Source of the DNA: Berghia stephanieae
Taxonomy: Eukaryota; Mollusca; Gastropoda; Nudibranchia; Aeolidiidae
Reading direction: 5' to 3'
Assembly: GCA_034508935.3 (NCBI GenBank)
Contig: CM067442.1
Coordinates: forward strand, 146,652,931 to 146,716,930
Length of the DNA: 64,000 nucleotides
The position numbers were made by a program, and so were the translations under genes. Positions 53,950 to 64,000 of this stretch are shown here, piece by piece. The notes beneath the pieces were generated by a model. The model saw only the letters and a list, made by a program, of their open reading frames with translations. It was not told where the DNA came from and made no database searches. Each line of letters opens with the position of its first letter. Position 1 is the first letter of the stretch.

Positions 53950-55515
53950 TTTGCCTGCAAGGAATGAGCTACCAATTAGCTGTGATCCACCATCGATAGC
54001 AGAGATTGTGGGTGCCATTAACAAAATGAAAAGGGGGAAAGCTGCTGGACCAGACCAGATTCCACCGGAGGCTCTAAAAGTTGATGCGGAAAGAAATGCT
54101 GAGGCCCTGCACCCACTATTTGAGAGAATCTGGAATGACGGGATATTCCCAAAGGATTGGAAGGAAGGACATCTTATCAAGCTTCCAAAGAAAGGGGACC
54201 TCAGTAATTGTAATAATTATCGAGGCATCACTCTTCTTTCTATCCCAGGAAAGGTTTTCAACCGTATTATTTTAGAGAAAATTAAGAATGCAACAGATGC
54301 TAAACTGCGGGACGAACAGGCAGGTTTTCGGAAAAACCGTTCAACCACCGACCAGATTGCCTCTCTGCGAGTCATAGTAGAACAGTCTATAGAATGGAAC
54401 TCTCCTCTTATTGTCAACTTTCTGGATTACGAGAAGGCTTTCGACAGTATTGACAGAGCAACATTGTGGAAAATTCTGGCACATTATGGACTCCCTGAAA
54501 AGATAGTAAACCTCATTAAGGAAATGTATGAAGGATCAAGTTGCAGGGTCGTACATGAAGATCAGCTTACTGACAGCTTTGAAATTAAGACTGGTGTCAA
54601 GCAGGGATGCTTGCTCTCACCATTCCTGTTCATCCTTGCCATTGATTGGCTAATGAAGGAAACCTCCAAAGGGAGAAGAAATGGGATACAGTGGACCCCC
54701 TGGACACAGTTGGATGATCTGGATTTTGCAGATGATCTGGCTCTTTTGTCCCACACCCAGGACCAGATGCAAGCAAAAACCACAATTATAAACAGCCTCT
54801 CGGAATCAATTGGTCTAAAAATTCACCCTGCAAAGTCAAAGGTCTTGAGGATAGGTACGCGTCAAAGGGAGCAGATCAAAGTAAAAGATCAGGAACTCGA
54901 AGATATAGACACTTTCTGCTATCTCGGAAGTATAATTGACAAGGATGGAGGCACGGAAGCAGAGGTGAAAGCACGAATAGGAAAGGCACAGGCTGCATTC
55001 ACATCTTTGAACAGAGTTTGGAGAACTAAAGATATCTCCCTTCAACTAAAGCTAAGACTTTTCAACTCAAACGTGAAGTCTGTCCTACTGTATGGATGTG
55101 AAACTTGGAACGCATCACAGGCATGTATAAGGAGGGTACAGATTTTTGTAAACAGGTGCATGCGTAAGCTACTCAGAATAAAATGGATGGATAGAATAAA
55201 AAATGAAGAAGTATGGAAAAGAACACAGCAGAAACCAGTGGGAGAGGATATAGGAAGAAGACGATGGAGGTGGATTGGACACACGCTTAGAAAGAATGAC
55301 TCAACTATAACAAAGAAAGTATTGGACTGGAACCCTCAGGGCAGAAGATCAAGAGGAAGGCCACGAGGAACATGGAGAAGAATTAAAGAAGCTGATATAC
55401 AGAGAAGTGGTAAGACCTGGAATGAGATAAAAAAGTTGGCTCAGGATAGAGAAGGATGGAAACTGTTTGTCTGTGGCCTATACCCTGACCCAGGGTGAAA
55501 AAGGCAATGATGATG
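53950..55515 (+). mobile_element. RTE-like LINE, 5'-truncated, open frame intact
   Basis: Flanked by a 9-bp duplication ATGCTTAAT (53941-53949, 55516-55524), so the insertion is complete as it landed. An uninterrupted frame of about 515 residues ends at 55498. It covers the reverse transcriptase (KMKRGKAAGPDQIPPEAL, FLDYEKAFDSIDR, GVKQGCLLSPFLF, LDFADDLALLSH) and the C-terminal domain (RRRWRWIGHTLRKND, GRRSRGRPRGTWRRIKEAD). The endonuclease is missing. The tail is GGCAATGATGATG. The exact clade was not fixed; RTE/Proto2-type is likely. Lack of decay suggests recent insertion into monomer 4. Confidence 0.9.
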
Positions 55516-56011
55516 ATGCTTAATGGCACCGATTATAATATCTATTATTACCCAAGAATTCAATACTCAATATCAATAGCAACACTGTTGTATTTTTTAT
55601 TATCTATATCTATTATTTTGTGTCCATCGAAACCGATATTAAGACTTGCCATAATCAATACCAGCATCAACACTGTTGCCACCATCAATATCAATATCAA
55701 TACTGATACCGTTATCAATACCAATATGAACACTCCTGCCATCATCAATACCAACATCATCAATGTTACCGTCATCAATACCAATATCAATACTGTTACC
55801 ATATTCATTACCAATATTATCACTGTTGTCATCAATTTCAACACTTTTGCCATTATTTGTACCAATATTGCTATCGGATACGGGTTGCTATAAGAGCGTA
55901 CAAGATACCTGAATTGTCATAAGACAAAAAGACGATTTAAACAGGGCCTGTAAAAGAAAAAAAAGCACATTGGAATGACGTCTCACGATTCACAATATCA
56001 AAAATTAGTAC

Positions 56012-56055
56012 GAAAAGAGAGATAGAGATAAATAGAGAGATAGATAGATAGACAT

Positions 56056-56126
<71 letters not shown>

Positions 56127-56145
56127 TATATAGATAGATAATTTA
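56012..56145. repeat. (GATA)n microsatellite, monomer 4
   Basis: About 30 GATA units in the same place of the monomer. Confidence 0.95.
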
Positions 56146-57087
56146 ATTAAATTTAATAGAATGAGATACACAACGGTTTTAAAACAATCAACCATGTAAT
56201 TAATACGATTTGTGCCTTATGGGGTCATGTGGTATGAGTCACGCTTTCGGATCGGAAGGTCCTGGGTTCCAGACTCGTTCAACATATAGTTGGGTCCTTT
56301 GAAAAAAATATTAACTCACATTCTCTCACTCACCTCAAGTGTAAAAGGATTATCTCGACGGTAACAGATTTGTCTCTGTCGGAGAATATTGCAATAAACC
56401 CTAACTGGCTTCATGTCTCTTCTACTCGTTCAGTGAAGCTGATGACTGGGGACACCTTGAAAAACGCTTTGATCACGTTTAGTGTATATTCCACTATACA
56501 ACAGATCATGTGTTTTGTGTTTTTATACATTTGATACACAGAAATATACTTTACCTATATATTAACTCAATGATCTTTGTTGTTTCTTTCTCCTATCCAT
56601 GTGTGACTAACAGTATGTAAGTATTCATCAATTATATTCTTTCTTTTATGGTACGCTTATTGGCACCGACACTACTATCTATGGTTACCCAGAATTCAAT
56701 ACTCACTATCAATAGCAATACTGTTGTATTTATTATGATATCTATCTATTATTTTGATTCCACCAGAAACGATATTAACACACGCCCTAATAAATACTAC
56801 ATCAATACTGTTACCACCATTAACATCATCAACACTGTTACAGTCATCAATACCAATATCAACACTGTTGCTATATTCAAACCAATAATGTCACTATTTA
56901 CATCAATTGCAACAGTTTGCCATCATCAGTACCAATATTGCTATTCGATACGGATTGGTGTGAGAGCATACAAGATACATGAATTGTCATAAGACAAAAA
57001 GTCAAAAAGACAATTTAAATAGGGCCTGTAAAATAAAAAAAGAAACTTAAAATGAAGCTGTCACGGCTCAAAATATCAAACTTAGTA

Positions 57088-57088
57088 A

Positions 57089-57155
<67 letters not shown>

Positions 57156-57255
57156 GAGAAATAAATAGATAGATAGATAAATAGGTAGATAGATAGATAG
57201 ATAGATAGCAGGATAGATAGATAGATAGAGAAGGAGAGAGGAAGAGAGACAGAGG

Positions 57256-57294
<39 letters not shown>

Positions 57295-57295
57295 T
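57088..57295. repeat. (GA)n/(GATA)n/(GA)n microsatellite, monomer 5
   Basis: Order GA, GATA, GA; differs from the neighbours in composition at the same monomer position. Confidence 0.95.
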
Positions 57296-58317
57296 GGTTC
57301 AACTTCCGTTACTGAACACACTTAAAGAATACTGAAGAGGATGGGATGAACATGTTAACTTAATTTAAAAGAATGAGAAACACAACGGTTTTAAAACAAT
57401 CAAACGTGTAATTAATACGATTTGTGCGTTAGGGGGTCATTCGATATGACATTAGCTTTTGGCCTGGGTTCCAGCCTCGTTCAGCGCAGAGTTGGGTCCT
57501 TGGGAAAATTTTTTTACTCACATTCTCTCACCCAAATCAAGGTTAAAAGGAGTATCTCGACGCTAACAGATTTGTCTCTCTCGGAAAATATTGTAATAAT
57601 CCCTAACTGGCGTCATGTCTCGTCCTACACGTTGAGTGAAGCCGATGACTGGGGACACCTTGTAAAGTGCTTTCATCACGTTTAGTGTATATTCCGCTAT
57701 ACAACAGATCATGTGTTTTGTGTTTTTATACAATTGATGCAAAGAAAAAGACTTTAACTACATTAACTCAAAGGTCTAATCTTTGTTGTTTCTTTCTCCT
57801 ATCCATGTGTTACTAACAGTATGTAAGTATTAATCAATTATATTCTTTCTTTTTAGGTACGCTTAATAGCACAGAAACTACTATCTTAATTTTATTCCAG
57901 AATTCAAAACTAAATATCAAGAGCCATGCTGTTATATTTATTCTTATATATAGCAATTATTTTTTTTCCATCAAAACCAGTAATACTCTTGCAATCAACA
58001 ATACTAATACCAACACGGTTCCGGTTCCCACCATCAATACCAACATCAACACTGGTACCGATATCAATACCAATATCATCACTGTTGCCATATTCACTCC
58101 CAATTTTATCACTTTGTCATCAATTTCAACACTTTTGCCATCATTAGTACCAATATTGCTATCGGATACGGGTTGCTATTAGAGCGTACAAGATTCATGA
58201 ATTGTCATAAGACAAAACGACAAATTATACAGGGCCTGTAAAAGAAAAAAAAATGCACATTGGAATGATGTCTTGCGGCTCACAATATCAAATTTAGTGA
58301 GAAAAGAGAGATATAGA

Positions 58318-58352
58318 TTAATATATAGACAGATACATAGAGAGATAGACAA

Positions 58353-58421
<69 letters not shown>

Positions 58422-58482
58422 TAGATAGATAGATAGATAGATAAATGGATAGACAGATAGATAGATATAAAGAGAGAGAGAT

Positions 58483-58534
<52 letters not shown>

Positions 58535-58550
58535 AGAGAGAGAAAGAGAC
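58318..58550. repeat. (GATA)n/(GA)n microsatellite, monomer 6
   Basis: Longest GATA block of the array, about 150 bp, then GA. Confidence 0.95.
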
Positions 58551-59318
58551 TAGGTAGTTGAACTTCAGTAAGTGACCACACCTAAATAATATTGGAGAAG
58601 ATGGGATGGACATGTTAATTTAATTTAATAGAATGAGATACACAACGGTTTTAAAACAATCAAACATGTAATTAATACGATTTGCGTTATGCGGTCTTGT
58701 GTTATGTCTTTCGCTATTGGATCAGAAAGTCCTAGGGTCCAGCCTCGTTCAGCGCATAGTTGGGTCCTTGCAAAAAAATCTTTACTCACATTCTCTCACC
58801 CAAAGGAGTATCTGGACACTAACAGATTTCTCTCTCTCTCGGAAAATATTGTAATAACCCCTAACTGGCTCCATGTCTCGTCCTACTCGTTCAGTAAAGC
58901 CGATGACTTGGGACCCACTGTAAAACGCTTTGATCACGTTTAGTGTATATTCCGCTATACAACAGATCATGTGTTTTGTGTTTTTATACAATTGGTACAC
59001 AGTAATATACTTTAACAATATTTACTCAAAGGTCTAATCTTTGTGGTTTCTTTCTCCTTTCCATGTGTGACTTACAGCATGTAAGTATTAATCAATTATA
59101 TTCTTTCTTTTATGGTACGCTTAATGACACCGACAAAACTATCTATATTTATTCCAGAATTCAAAACCAAATATCCACAGCCAGACTGTTTTATTTATTC
59201 TTGTATATAGCAATTATTTTATTTCCATCAAAACCAATAATACTCTTGTAATCAATAATACCAATTCCAACACGGTTACTACCACCATACTAAAATCAAC
59301 ACTGTTGTCATCAATACC

Positions 59319-59418
59319 NNNNNNNNNNNNNNNNNNNNNNNNNNNNNNNNNNNNNNNNNNNNNNNNNNNNNNNNNNNNNNNNNNNNNNNNNNNNNNNNNN
59401 NNNNNNNNNNNNNNNNNN
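59319..59418. other. 100-N assembly gap
   Basis: Exactly 100 N bases, a common placeholder for a gap of unknown size. It falls inside monomer 7 of the macrosatellite; sequence after it is unrelated to the array. Confidence 0.99.
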
Positions 59419-59470
59419 TCATCGCCGCTTGGTTACTCCAAGAACATCCTAAAAACCAATTAAAGGACAG

Positions 59471-59712
59471 CACCGTCGTACTCTGGAAAAACCCATATTT
59501 AAAAATTTGGCCAGAAAACTCGTCCTTCAAATATCGATCGATTTAAATGACCATCATCTGGCAAAAACCCAAATCCGGACTTCGCGAAGTCTTCCATAAA
59601 GTCCCAGGTTTGAGAGTTTTGGCCAAGATGAGGGTCATTTTAATTGATCGATATTTGAAGGAAGAGTTTTCTGGCCAATATTTTTAATGGGGTTTTTTCC
59701 CCAGAGTACGCA
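59471..59712. mobile_element. palindromic MITE, copy 1
   Basis: Left arm GTACTCTGGAAAAACCC...TTTGGCCAGAAAACTCGTCC and right arm its inverted complement ending CCCCAGAGTACG, each about 95 bp, with a short centre (CCCAGGTTTGAGAG). Two more copies follow at 59788 and 61874. No coding capacity. Confidence 0.85.
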
Positions 59713-59787
59713 GAATAAGGATCTGATTTTCCAACCGATGTGAGCACTGATGTGAAAATGGCCGGAAGTAAGAAACTCGACTCTGCC

Positions 59788-60030
59788 GTACTCTGGGAAA
59801 AAAAAACACGTATTTAAAGTTTTGACCAGAAAAGTCGGTCTTCAAATATCGATCGATTGAAATGACTCTCATCTTGATAAAAACTCTCAAACCTGGGACT
59901 TTGCGGAAGTCCCAGGTTTCAGAGTTTTCAGCAAGTTGAGGGTTATTATAATCGTATTCGAACAATATCTAAAGAACGAATTTTCTGGCCAAAATTTATA
60001 ATTCGTGTTTTTGCAGAATTTCGCAGTGCT
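59788..60030. mobile_element. palindromic MITE, copy 2
   Basis: GCCGTACTCTGGGAAAAAAA at the left; the right arm (AATTTTCTGGCCAAAATTT) is more diverged. Confidence 0.8.
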
Positions 60031-60310
60031 GGCATCACTGTGTCTTGTCGCGGAGCCGAAATTACAGGGTTTGGGGCGAAGATGTTAACTGGAACAATAG
60101 GGCTTGTTTTAATTTCCTTTTAATTTAAGGGATTTCTTTTGTCGTGGTTATGTAGACGACAGGAGGCCTCCTAGCGAAATTGTGATTTACCGCCTGAAGA
60201 CTGTATCAAGTTGGGGTGAAAAAAACGCTATGTGATGAACACGTGATCAAGTCTAAATTTAGATATTGGAGTTTCAGTTAAATGTGAGCTTTTGTATAGT
60301 CTGGCATGAA
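60031..60310. other. stretch without recognised gene
   Basis: No open frame with a recognisable domain and no repeat partner seen in the window. Confidence 0.4.
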
Positions 60311-60319
60311 GGGCTACTT

Positions 60320-60451
60320 ATTTGCAGGTCTGATAACCTAAATTGTTATGGCCTCATGTTGTTACTCTCAAACCAACGTAAAATATTGTCCATTACAACA
60401 ATGTTAAATCAAGCCCATAATTGCATTCTGTATGTAGTCAGACCTGCAAAT
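60320..60451. repeat. inverted repeat ATTTGCAGGTCTGA
   Basis: ATTTGCAGGTCTGA (60320-60333) and its exact complement (60438-60451) enclose 104 bp. It could be the ends of a very small MITE; no target duplication was clear. Confidence 0.5.
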
Positions 60452-60611
60452 ATGACCACTTAGGTATAGACCGGTAACCCTTAAATGTGACCCATCATCT
60501 CAAAACGGTATTGTGTCTTTACGGTATAGGTTGTAGGGCTTGAATAATATAAATAACTCTAAGACATGCATCAAAAATGTGTTTTATTAAGAAGAAATTT
60601 AGAAGAAGAAA

Positions 60612-60860
60612 AAAATAGTCCTTCCGAGCCATTTGGACCATGGAGCCGGAGTTTATTCCGGTTTCTATAGCGTGAAATAGACAATGCAATTGCTTGCTAC
60701 CCTTTGGATGGTACTCTAGTCTATCGCAAAGCACTTTCCGCCAGATCTAGCAGACCCAGCAAGCCAATCAATGCTGGGTGAACAGGGGGGTCAGAAAAAA
60801 AATCAAAACTGCACCTGGATCGTGAAGCGAGTGCTCTATCAACTGAGCTATCAGGAACCC
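60612..60860 (-). mobile_element. tRNA-derived SINE, family S3, full
   Basis: On the minus strand: GTTCCTGATAGCTCAGTTGA, TAGAGCACTCGCTTCACGAT, then a body through GGCGGAAAGTGCTTTGCGAT to the end GGCTCGGAAGGAC. The head resembles tRNAs with GCTCAGTTGGTAGAGC, but the acceptor and T arms are incomplete. Confidence 0.8.
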
Positions 60861-60974
60861 CCCCCCCACCCCTCCCTCCCATTAAGAAGAAACAGAAAGA
60901 CTTCACATTTTTCAGGAGCCAAACAGGAAAATGGCTCTGATTGCTTTAACTTTAACACTGTCTTGATGTGGATG

Positions 60975-61045
60975 GTCTCAACAGTGCTCAAAGCTCTATA
61001 CATTGAGGTTAAATCTAACAACGACATGTAGGACGAGACATGACG
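60975..61045 (-). mobile_element. SINE S1 tail part, minus
   Basis: AGTGCTCAAAGCTCTATACA and CATGTAGGACGAGACATGAC match the S1 tail and body in reverse; the head is missing. Confidence 0.65.
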
Positions 61046-61056
61046 CATGAGACATG

Positions 61057-61355
61057 AGGCTATGTGGTCTAGTGGTATGACACTCGCTTTCGGATCGGGA
61101 GGTCCTGGGTTCGAGCCTTGCTCGGCGCATAGTTGTAGTACTTGGAAAAGACTCTTTACTCGCATTCTCTCACCGTACTCAGGTGTAAAATGAGTACCTG
61201 GCAGTTAACAGCGTTGTCTCTGTCCGAAAAATATTGTAATATCGCCTAACAGGCATCATGTCCCGTCCTACACGTTAAGTGTTGCTGTTGGCCAGGGACC
61301 CCTTGTAAAGCGCCTTGAGCACGTTTAGTGGACATTGCTCTATATAAAAGCTCAA
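61057..61355 (+). mobile_element. SINE S1, full-length, well preserved
   Basis: GGCTATGTGGTCTAGTGGTA head, TCGGATCGGGAGGTCCTGGG, GGTTCGAGCC, full body and GTAAAGCGCCTTGAGCACG tail with A run. Confidence 0.93.
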
Positions 61356-61384
61356 TTTTTAAAAAAAAATTTAAAATAAGATAT

Positions 61385-61568
61385 CACATTTTCCATCTGA
61401 CAACCACAACGCTGTTAACGCCAGGTACTTATTTTACATCTGACTACGGCGAGAGAATGTGAGCAAAGAGCCTTTTACAAGGACTCAATTATGCGCCGCT
61501 CAGAACAGCAGGATTGGGAACTCAAGACCTTCCGATCCAAAAGTGAGTGGTCATACCACAAGACAACA
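61385..61568 (-). mobile_element. SINE S1, 5' half, minus
   Basis: GCTGTTAACGCCAGGTACTT to GGTCATACCACAAGACAACA on the plus strand. It lacks the tail and abuts an S3 fragment. Confidence 0.8.
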
Positions 61569-61569
61569 T

Positions 61570-61700
61570 AGCGCAAAATACTTTGCGATAGACTCTCGTC
61601 CTACCCAAAGGGTAGCATTTAATTGCTAATGTCTAAATCACGCTATAGAAACCGGGATTAACTCCGGCTCCTACTAATGGCTCCGAAGGACTACTATATC
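61570..61700 (+). mobile_element. SINE S3, 3' part, plus
   Basis: ACTTTGCGATAGACTC through CACGCTATAGAAACCGG to GGCTCCGAAGGACTAC. It is inverted relative to 60612-60735. Confidence 0.75.
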
Positions 61701-61873
61701 AACATAATACCCTTTTGTGAGAGTTGGCCAGATTGTGTGTTTTGTCGGCGTACGACTGACATGCTATCCATAGCGTGCTGTGTGATATAATATCGCGAGA
61801 ATGTATTGGGGAACGAGATTTGGTCTTTGTACCGATAAGATATCGATATGGACTGGCTAATTAACCCGTTCAC

Positions 61874-62115
61874 TGCCGTACTCTCAAAAACACACGTATC
61901 TAAAAATTTGGCCAGAAAACTCGTCCTCCAAATATCGATCGATTTAAATGACTCTCATCTTAGCAAAAAATCTCAAACCCGGGACTTGATGGAAGACTTT
62001 GCGGAAGACACAGGTTTGAGGGTTTTTGCAAAGATGAGGGTCATTAAAATCGGTAGATATTTGAAGGCCATGTCTTCTGGCCAAATTTTTAAAATACGAG
62101 TTTTTCTAGAGTGTG
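61874..62115. mobile_element. palindromic MITE, copy 3
   Basis: CACTGCCGTACTCTCAAAAA left arm and AGAGTGTGGCAGTTTG right end; the interior arms match copies 1 and 2. Confidence 0.85.
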
Positions 62116-62494
62116 GCAGTTTGCTGGTTAACAATGCTGGGAGGACCTGAGGGTAATGAGGATAGACCTGCGCGGTCAAAGAGACACCAACGAAGTTCCA
62201 GGCCGTTACTCGGTTACTCGTTGGATTCAATTATAGATAGTTCGAAGATGACGTCACTCAGGTCTTTGTTATTGTTTTTTTTGCCACCCGCGTTTATGAG
62301 TAATGCTCACTAAACTGTATTAACCAGACTATAAACGTTCATAGATACACACAGTTTTGTGTGTTGGTCCGTTTTACTTCCGGGTGGCAATGTTATGAGC
62401 TTCTTAGCCAAGCGCATACTATCTATAGGATGGAGGTGTATCTACTCGTATAATATATCTATCGTGTAAAGACGAATGGCAATATCCTCAAACC

Positions 62495-62495
<1 letters not shown>

Positions 62496-62525
<30 letters not shown>
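62496..62525. repeat. 30-bp C run
   Basis: Homopolymer of C. Others of 17-25 bp occur at 16872, 19669, 25761, 37772, 39962 and 63813. Confidence 0.98.
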
Positions 62526-62527
<2 letters not shown>

Positions 62528-62639
62528 AAAAAATATCGGTTATATTATTATGGCTCTTTTAGAAAAAGGAAAGAAAGAATGAACGAAAGAAAAGTGAATT
62601 ATGATTGGGTAGCATTTGAGGCCATTTATTTCTTTGTTT

Positions 62640-62940
62640 ATTTATTTTTAATTTTGTTTGTTATGTTGCTTTTGTTATTTTATTTTACGTCTGCATTGCG
62701 TTCTCTTTTTTTTTTTAATTTGTTCGTTTTGTTTTGTTTTTGCTTTTGTTTTTTTGTTTTTTTGTTTGTTTGTTTTTTTGGGTTTTTTTTTGGTTTTGTA
62801 TTTGTTTTGTTTTGTTTGCTTTGATTGGCTGGGTTTGTTTGTTTTTGCTTTTTGTTTTGTTTTTGTTTTGTTTTGTTTTTTTGTTTGTTTTTGGTTGTTT
62901 TTTTTTGGGGGGGGGGGGTTGGGCTTTTTTAAAATATGAT
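62640..62940. repeat. T/G-rich low-complexity DNA
   Basis: TTTTG and TTTTTTG runs give Phe-rich open frames in all plus frames; no gene. Confidence 0.9.
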
Positions 62941-62989
62941 TTTTTGAAAATGTTTTATGTGTTTTTTAATGTTATTTTTATTGGAGGGG

Positions 62990-63405
62990 GCTGGTTAATT
63001 GCGCAAACATATTTTAAGGCCATATCACAGCTATGAAAGAAAGTAGAGGTGGATAGTGAAAAGAGTGAGAAAGAAAGAGGAAAAGAGGCCAAATACAGAG
63101 GAGTATAAAAAGCTCTCAATATACTTAAAACAGTCAAAACGTTTGCTCCACAATGATTCAACTCTTTGAACACTCTTGTGATTATTATGACAATTGACTG
63201 AAGTACGAAATAGTGCCATGAACATAAATGGAAAATATGGAAGGAAAGAAGGAAAAACAAAGAACATCAATCATCTCTTTTATCTCAGTTGCCTTTCCGT
63301 GTGTGCCTAAAATATGAATTTCATGCTAATAGCATTCGTCATTACAAATGGCTGATTATTACCGATGGGTGATTGGTTCTAAATATATAGATCACGCAAG
63401 CACGC
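62990..63405. other. stretch without recognised gene
   Basis: Unique-looking DNA; short open frames without domains. Confidence 0.4.
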
Positions 63406-63451
63406 AATATGGATTGGGGAAGTAGAGCGGTAGAGAGAAAGACGGAGAAGG

Positions 63452-63452
63452 A

Positions 63453-63489
<37 letters not shown>

Positions 63490-63512
63490 AATAGAAACAG
63501 AGAGATTCAGAT

Positions 63513-63582
<70 letters not shown>
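63452..63582. repeat. (GA)n and (TA)n microsatellites
   Basis: GA at 63452-63487 and TA at 63520-63582, separated by 32 bp. Confidence 0.95.
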
Positions 63583-63584
<2 letters not shown>

Positions 63585-64000
63585 CCGTCTCAATTAAGTC
63601 TATTCCAAATTATCGTATCGCTCTCGGCAGGACAGCTGAAAAAGAACCCTCCTGACATACCATAATATACTATGTACAAGAACAATTTACTACAAAGTGG
63701 CATCTATCCGTGTGAAAATCTCCAGCTCCCTCTATCTATCTATAAAATTACCAAATTGCCCAAATTTTCTCTCCGTGCCAAATGCTTATCCTGTACACCC
63801 CCATCCCCCTTACCCCCCCCCCCCCCCCCCCAATCTAATTCCCCCTTGTGCAGCTTTGTGGTCTAGTGGTAATGAAATTGTTGCTGCTCTTGAAGCTCGG
63901 AGGAAATTCACATTAACTACGCCATTCACATTACATCTCATTCGTCCTTAGTGTTTCATTCATTCGTCGTGTTTTGTTGATAAAGGGGAAACCCGAAACG

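Larger units (their letters stand above)
41100..59318 (+). repeat. macrosatellite array of ~1.0-1.3 kb monomers
   Basis: At least seven head-to-tail monomers, phased here by a shared TTTCTTTCTCCTATCCATGT motif at about 44845, 46112, 52907, 53873, 56584, 57791 and 59049. Each holds, in order, an old S1-like SINE block, a 'CAG, 3 nt, GTAAGTAT' motif, a block starting GGTACGCTTAATGGCACCGA, a degenerate 15-bp repeat (ATCAACACTGTTACC type), GGGCCTGTAAAA, a GATA/GA microsatellite and CACAACGGTTTTAAAACAAT. A degenerate left edge is at about 41100-41195 and a partial monomer at 44206-44866. Later insertions: an L2/CR1-like LINE, a short LINE-derived element holding a Gypsy element, and an RTE-like LINE. 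The right end is lost in an assembly gap. No convincing coding region was found. Confidence 0.9.

Noticed and set aside
60800-60860. tRNA gene on the minus strand (GCTCAGTTGATAGAGC)
   Set aside because: Only the 5' half is tRNA-like, and the same head occurs in another diverged S3 copy.
62579-63036. Phe-rich membrane-like open frames
   Set aside because: Low-complexity T/G DNA open in every plus frame.

Overview
The window looks like animal nuclear DNA rich in introns and repeats, most likely from a lophotrochozoan and probably a gastropod mollusc. The reasons are split genes with GT-AG introns, tRNA-derived SINEs with a shared 3' tail, L2/CR1-like and RTE-like LINEs, Ty3/Gypsy elements, hAT-type transposons and very long simple repeats. 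The mollusc assignment is inference; no species was identified.

Two host genes lie head to head. On the minus strand, seven exons between 15433 and 1540 encode the first ~239 residues of a YeeE/YedE-type (Sulf_transp, PF04143) membrane protein; its 3' end lies off the left edge. On the plus strand, 20354-38357 holds a complete five-exon gene for C1D (157 aa), the nuclear exosome cofactor of the Rrp47/Lrp1 group. Exon phases agree at every junction of both genes. About 4.9 kb of non-coding DNA separates the two start codons.

Layout. 1-1066: a 23-bp minisatellite. 1.2-15.4 kb: the YeeE-like gene, its introns filled with SINEs, two related retroposon families, DNA transposons that carry a GTGG-rich minisatellite, and AAT, GA and GT repeats. 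15.7-20.3 kb: the shared 5' region, with small TTAA-flanked elements and a 607-bp hAT-type element inserted ~190 bp before the C1D start. 20.4-38.4 kb: C1D. Its 10.8-kb first intron holds a decayed transposase-like gene of unrecognised family, a short CsRn1-like LTR element inside that gene, and a larger Ty3/Gypsy element; intron 4 holds a decayed hAT transposase gene. 38.7-40.5 kb: a second minisatellite-bearing DNA element. About 41.1-59.3 kb: a tandem array of ~1.0-1.3 kb monomers, each carrying an old SINE-like block, a GATA/GA microsatellite, a degenerate 15-bp repeat and a conserved 'splice acceptor, 3 nt, splice donor' motif. The array is interrupted by an L2/CR1-like LINE, a young RTE-like LINE, and a short LINE-derived element that itself holds a very young Ty3/Gypsy element. 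A 100-N assembly gap (59319-59418) ends the array. 59.4-64 kb: three palindromic MITEs, SINEs and low-complexity DNA.

The points most worth following are the animal YeeE-like gene, the repeated 3-nt exon-like splice motif, a 3' hairpin with covarying stems shared by two retroposon families, the unrecognised transposase-like gene, and interferon-regulatory-factor-like motifs in the LTRs of two Gypsy families. All calls were made by reading the sequence; no database search was run.
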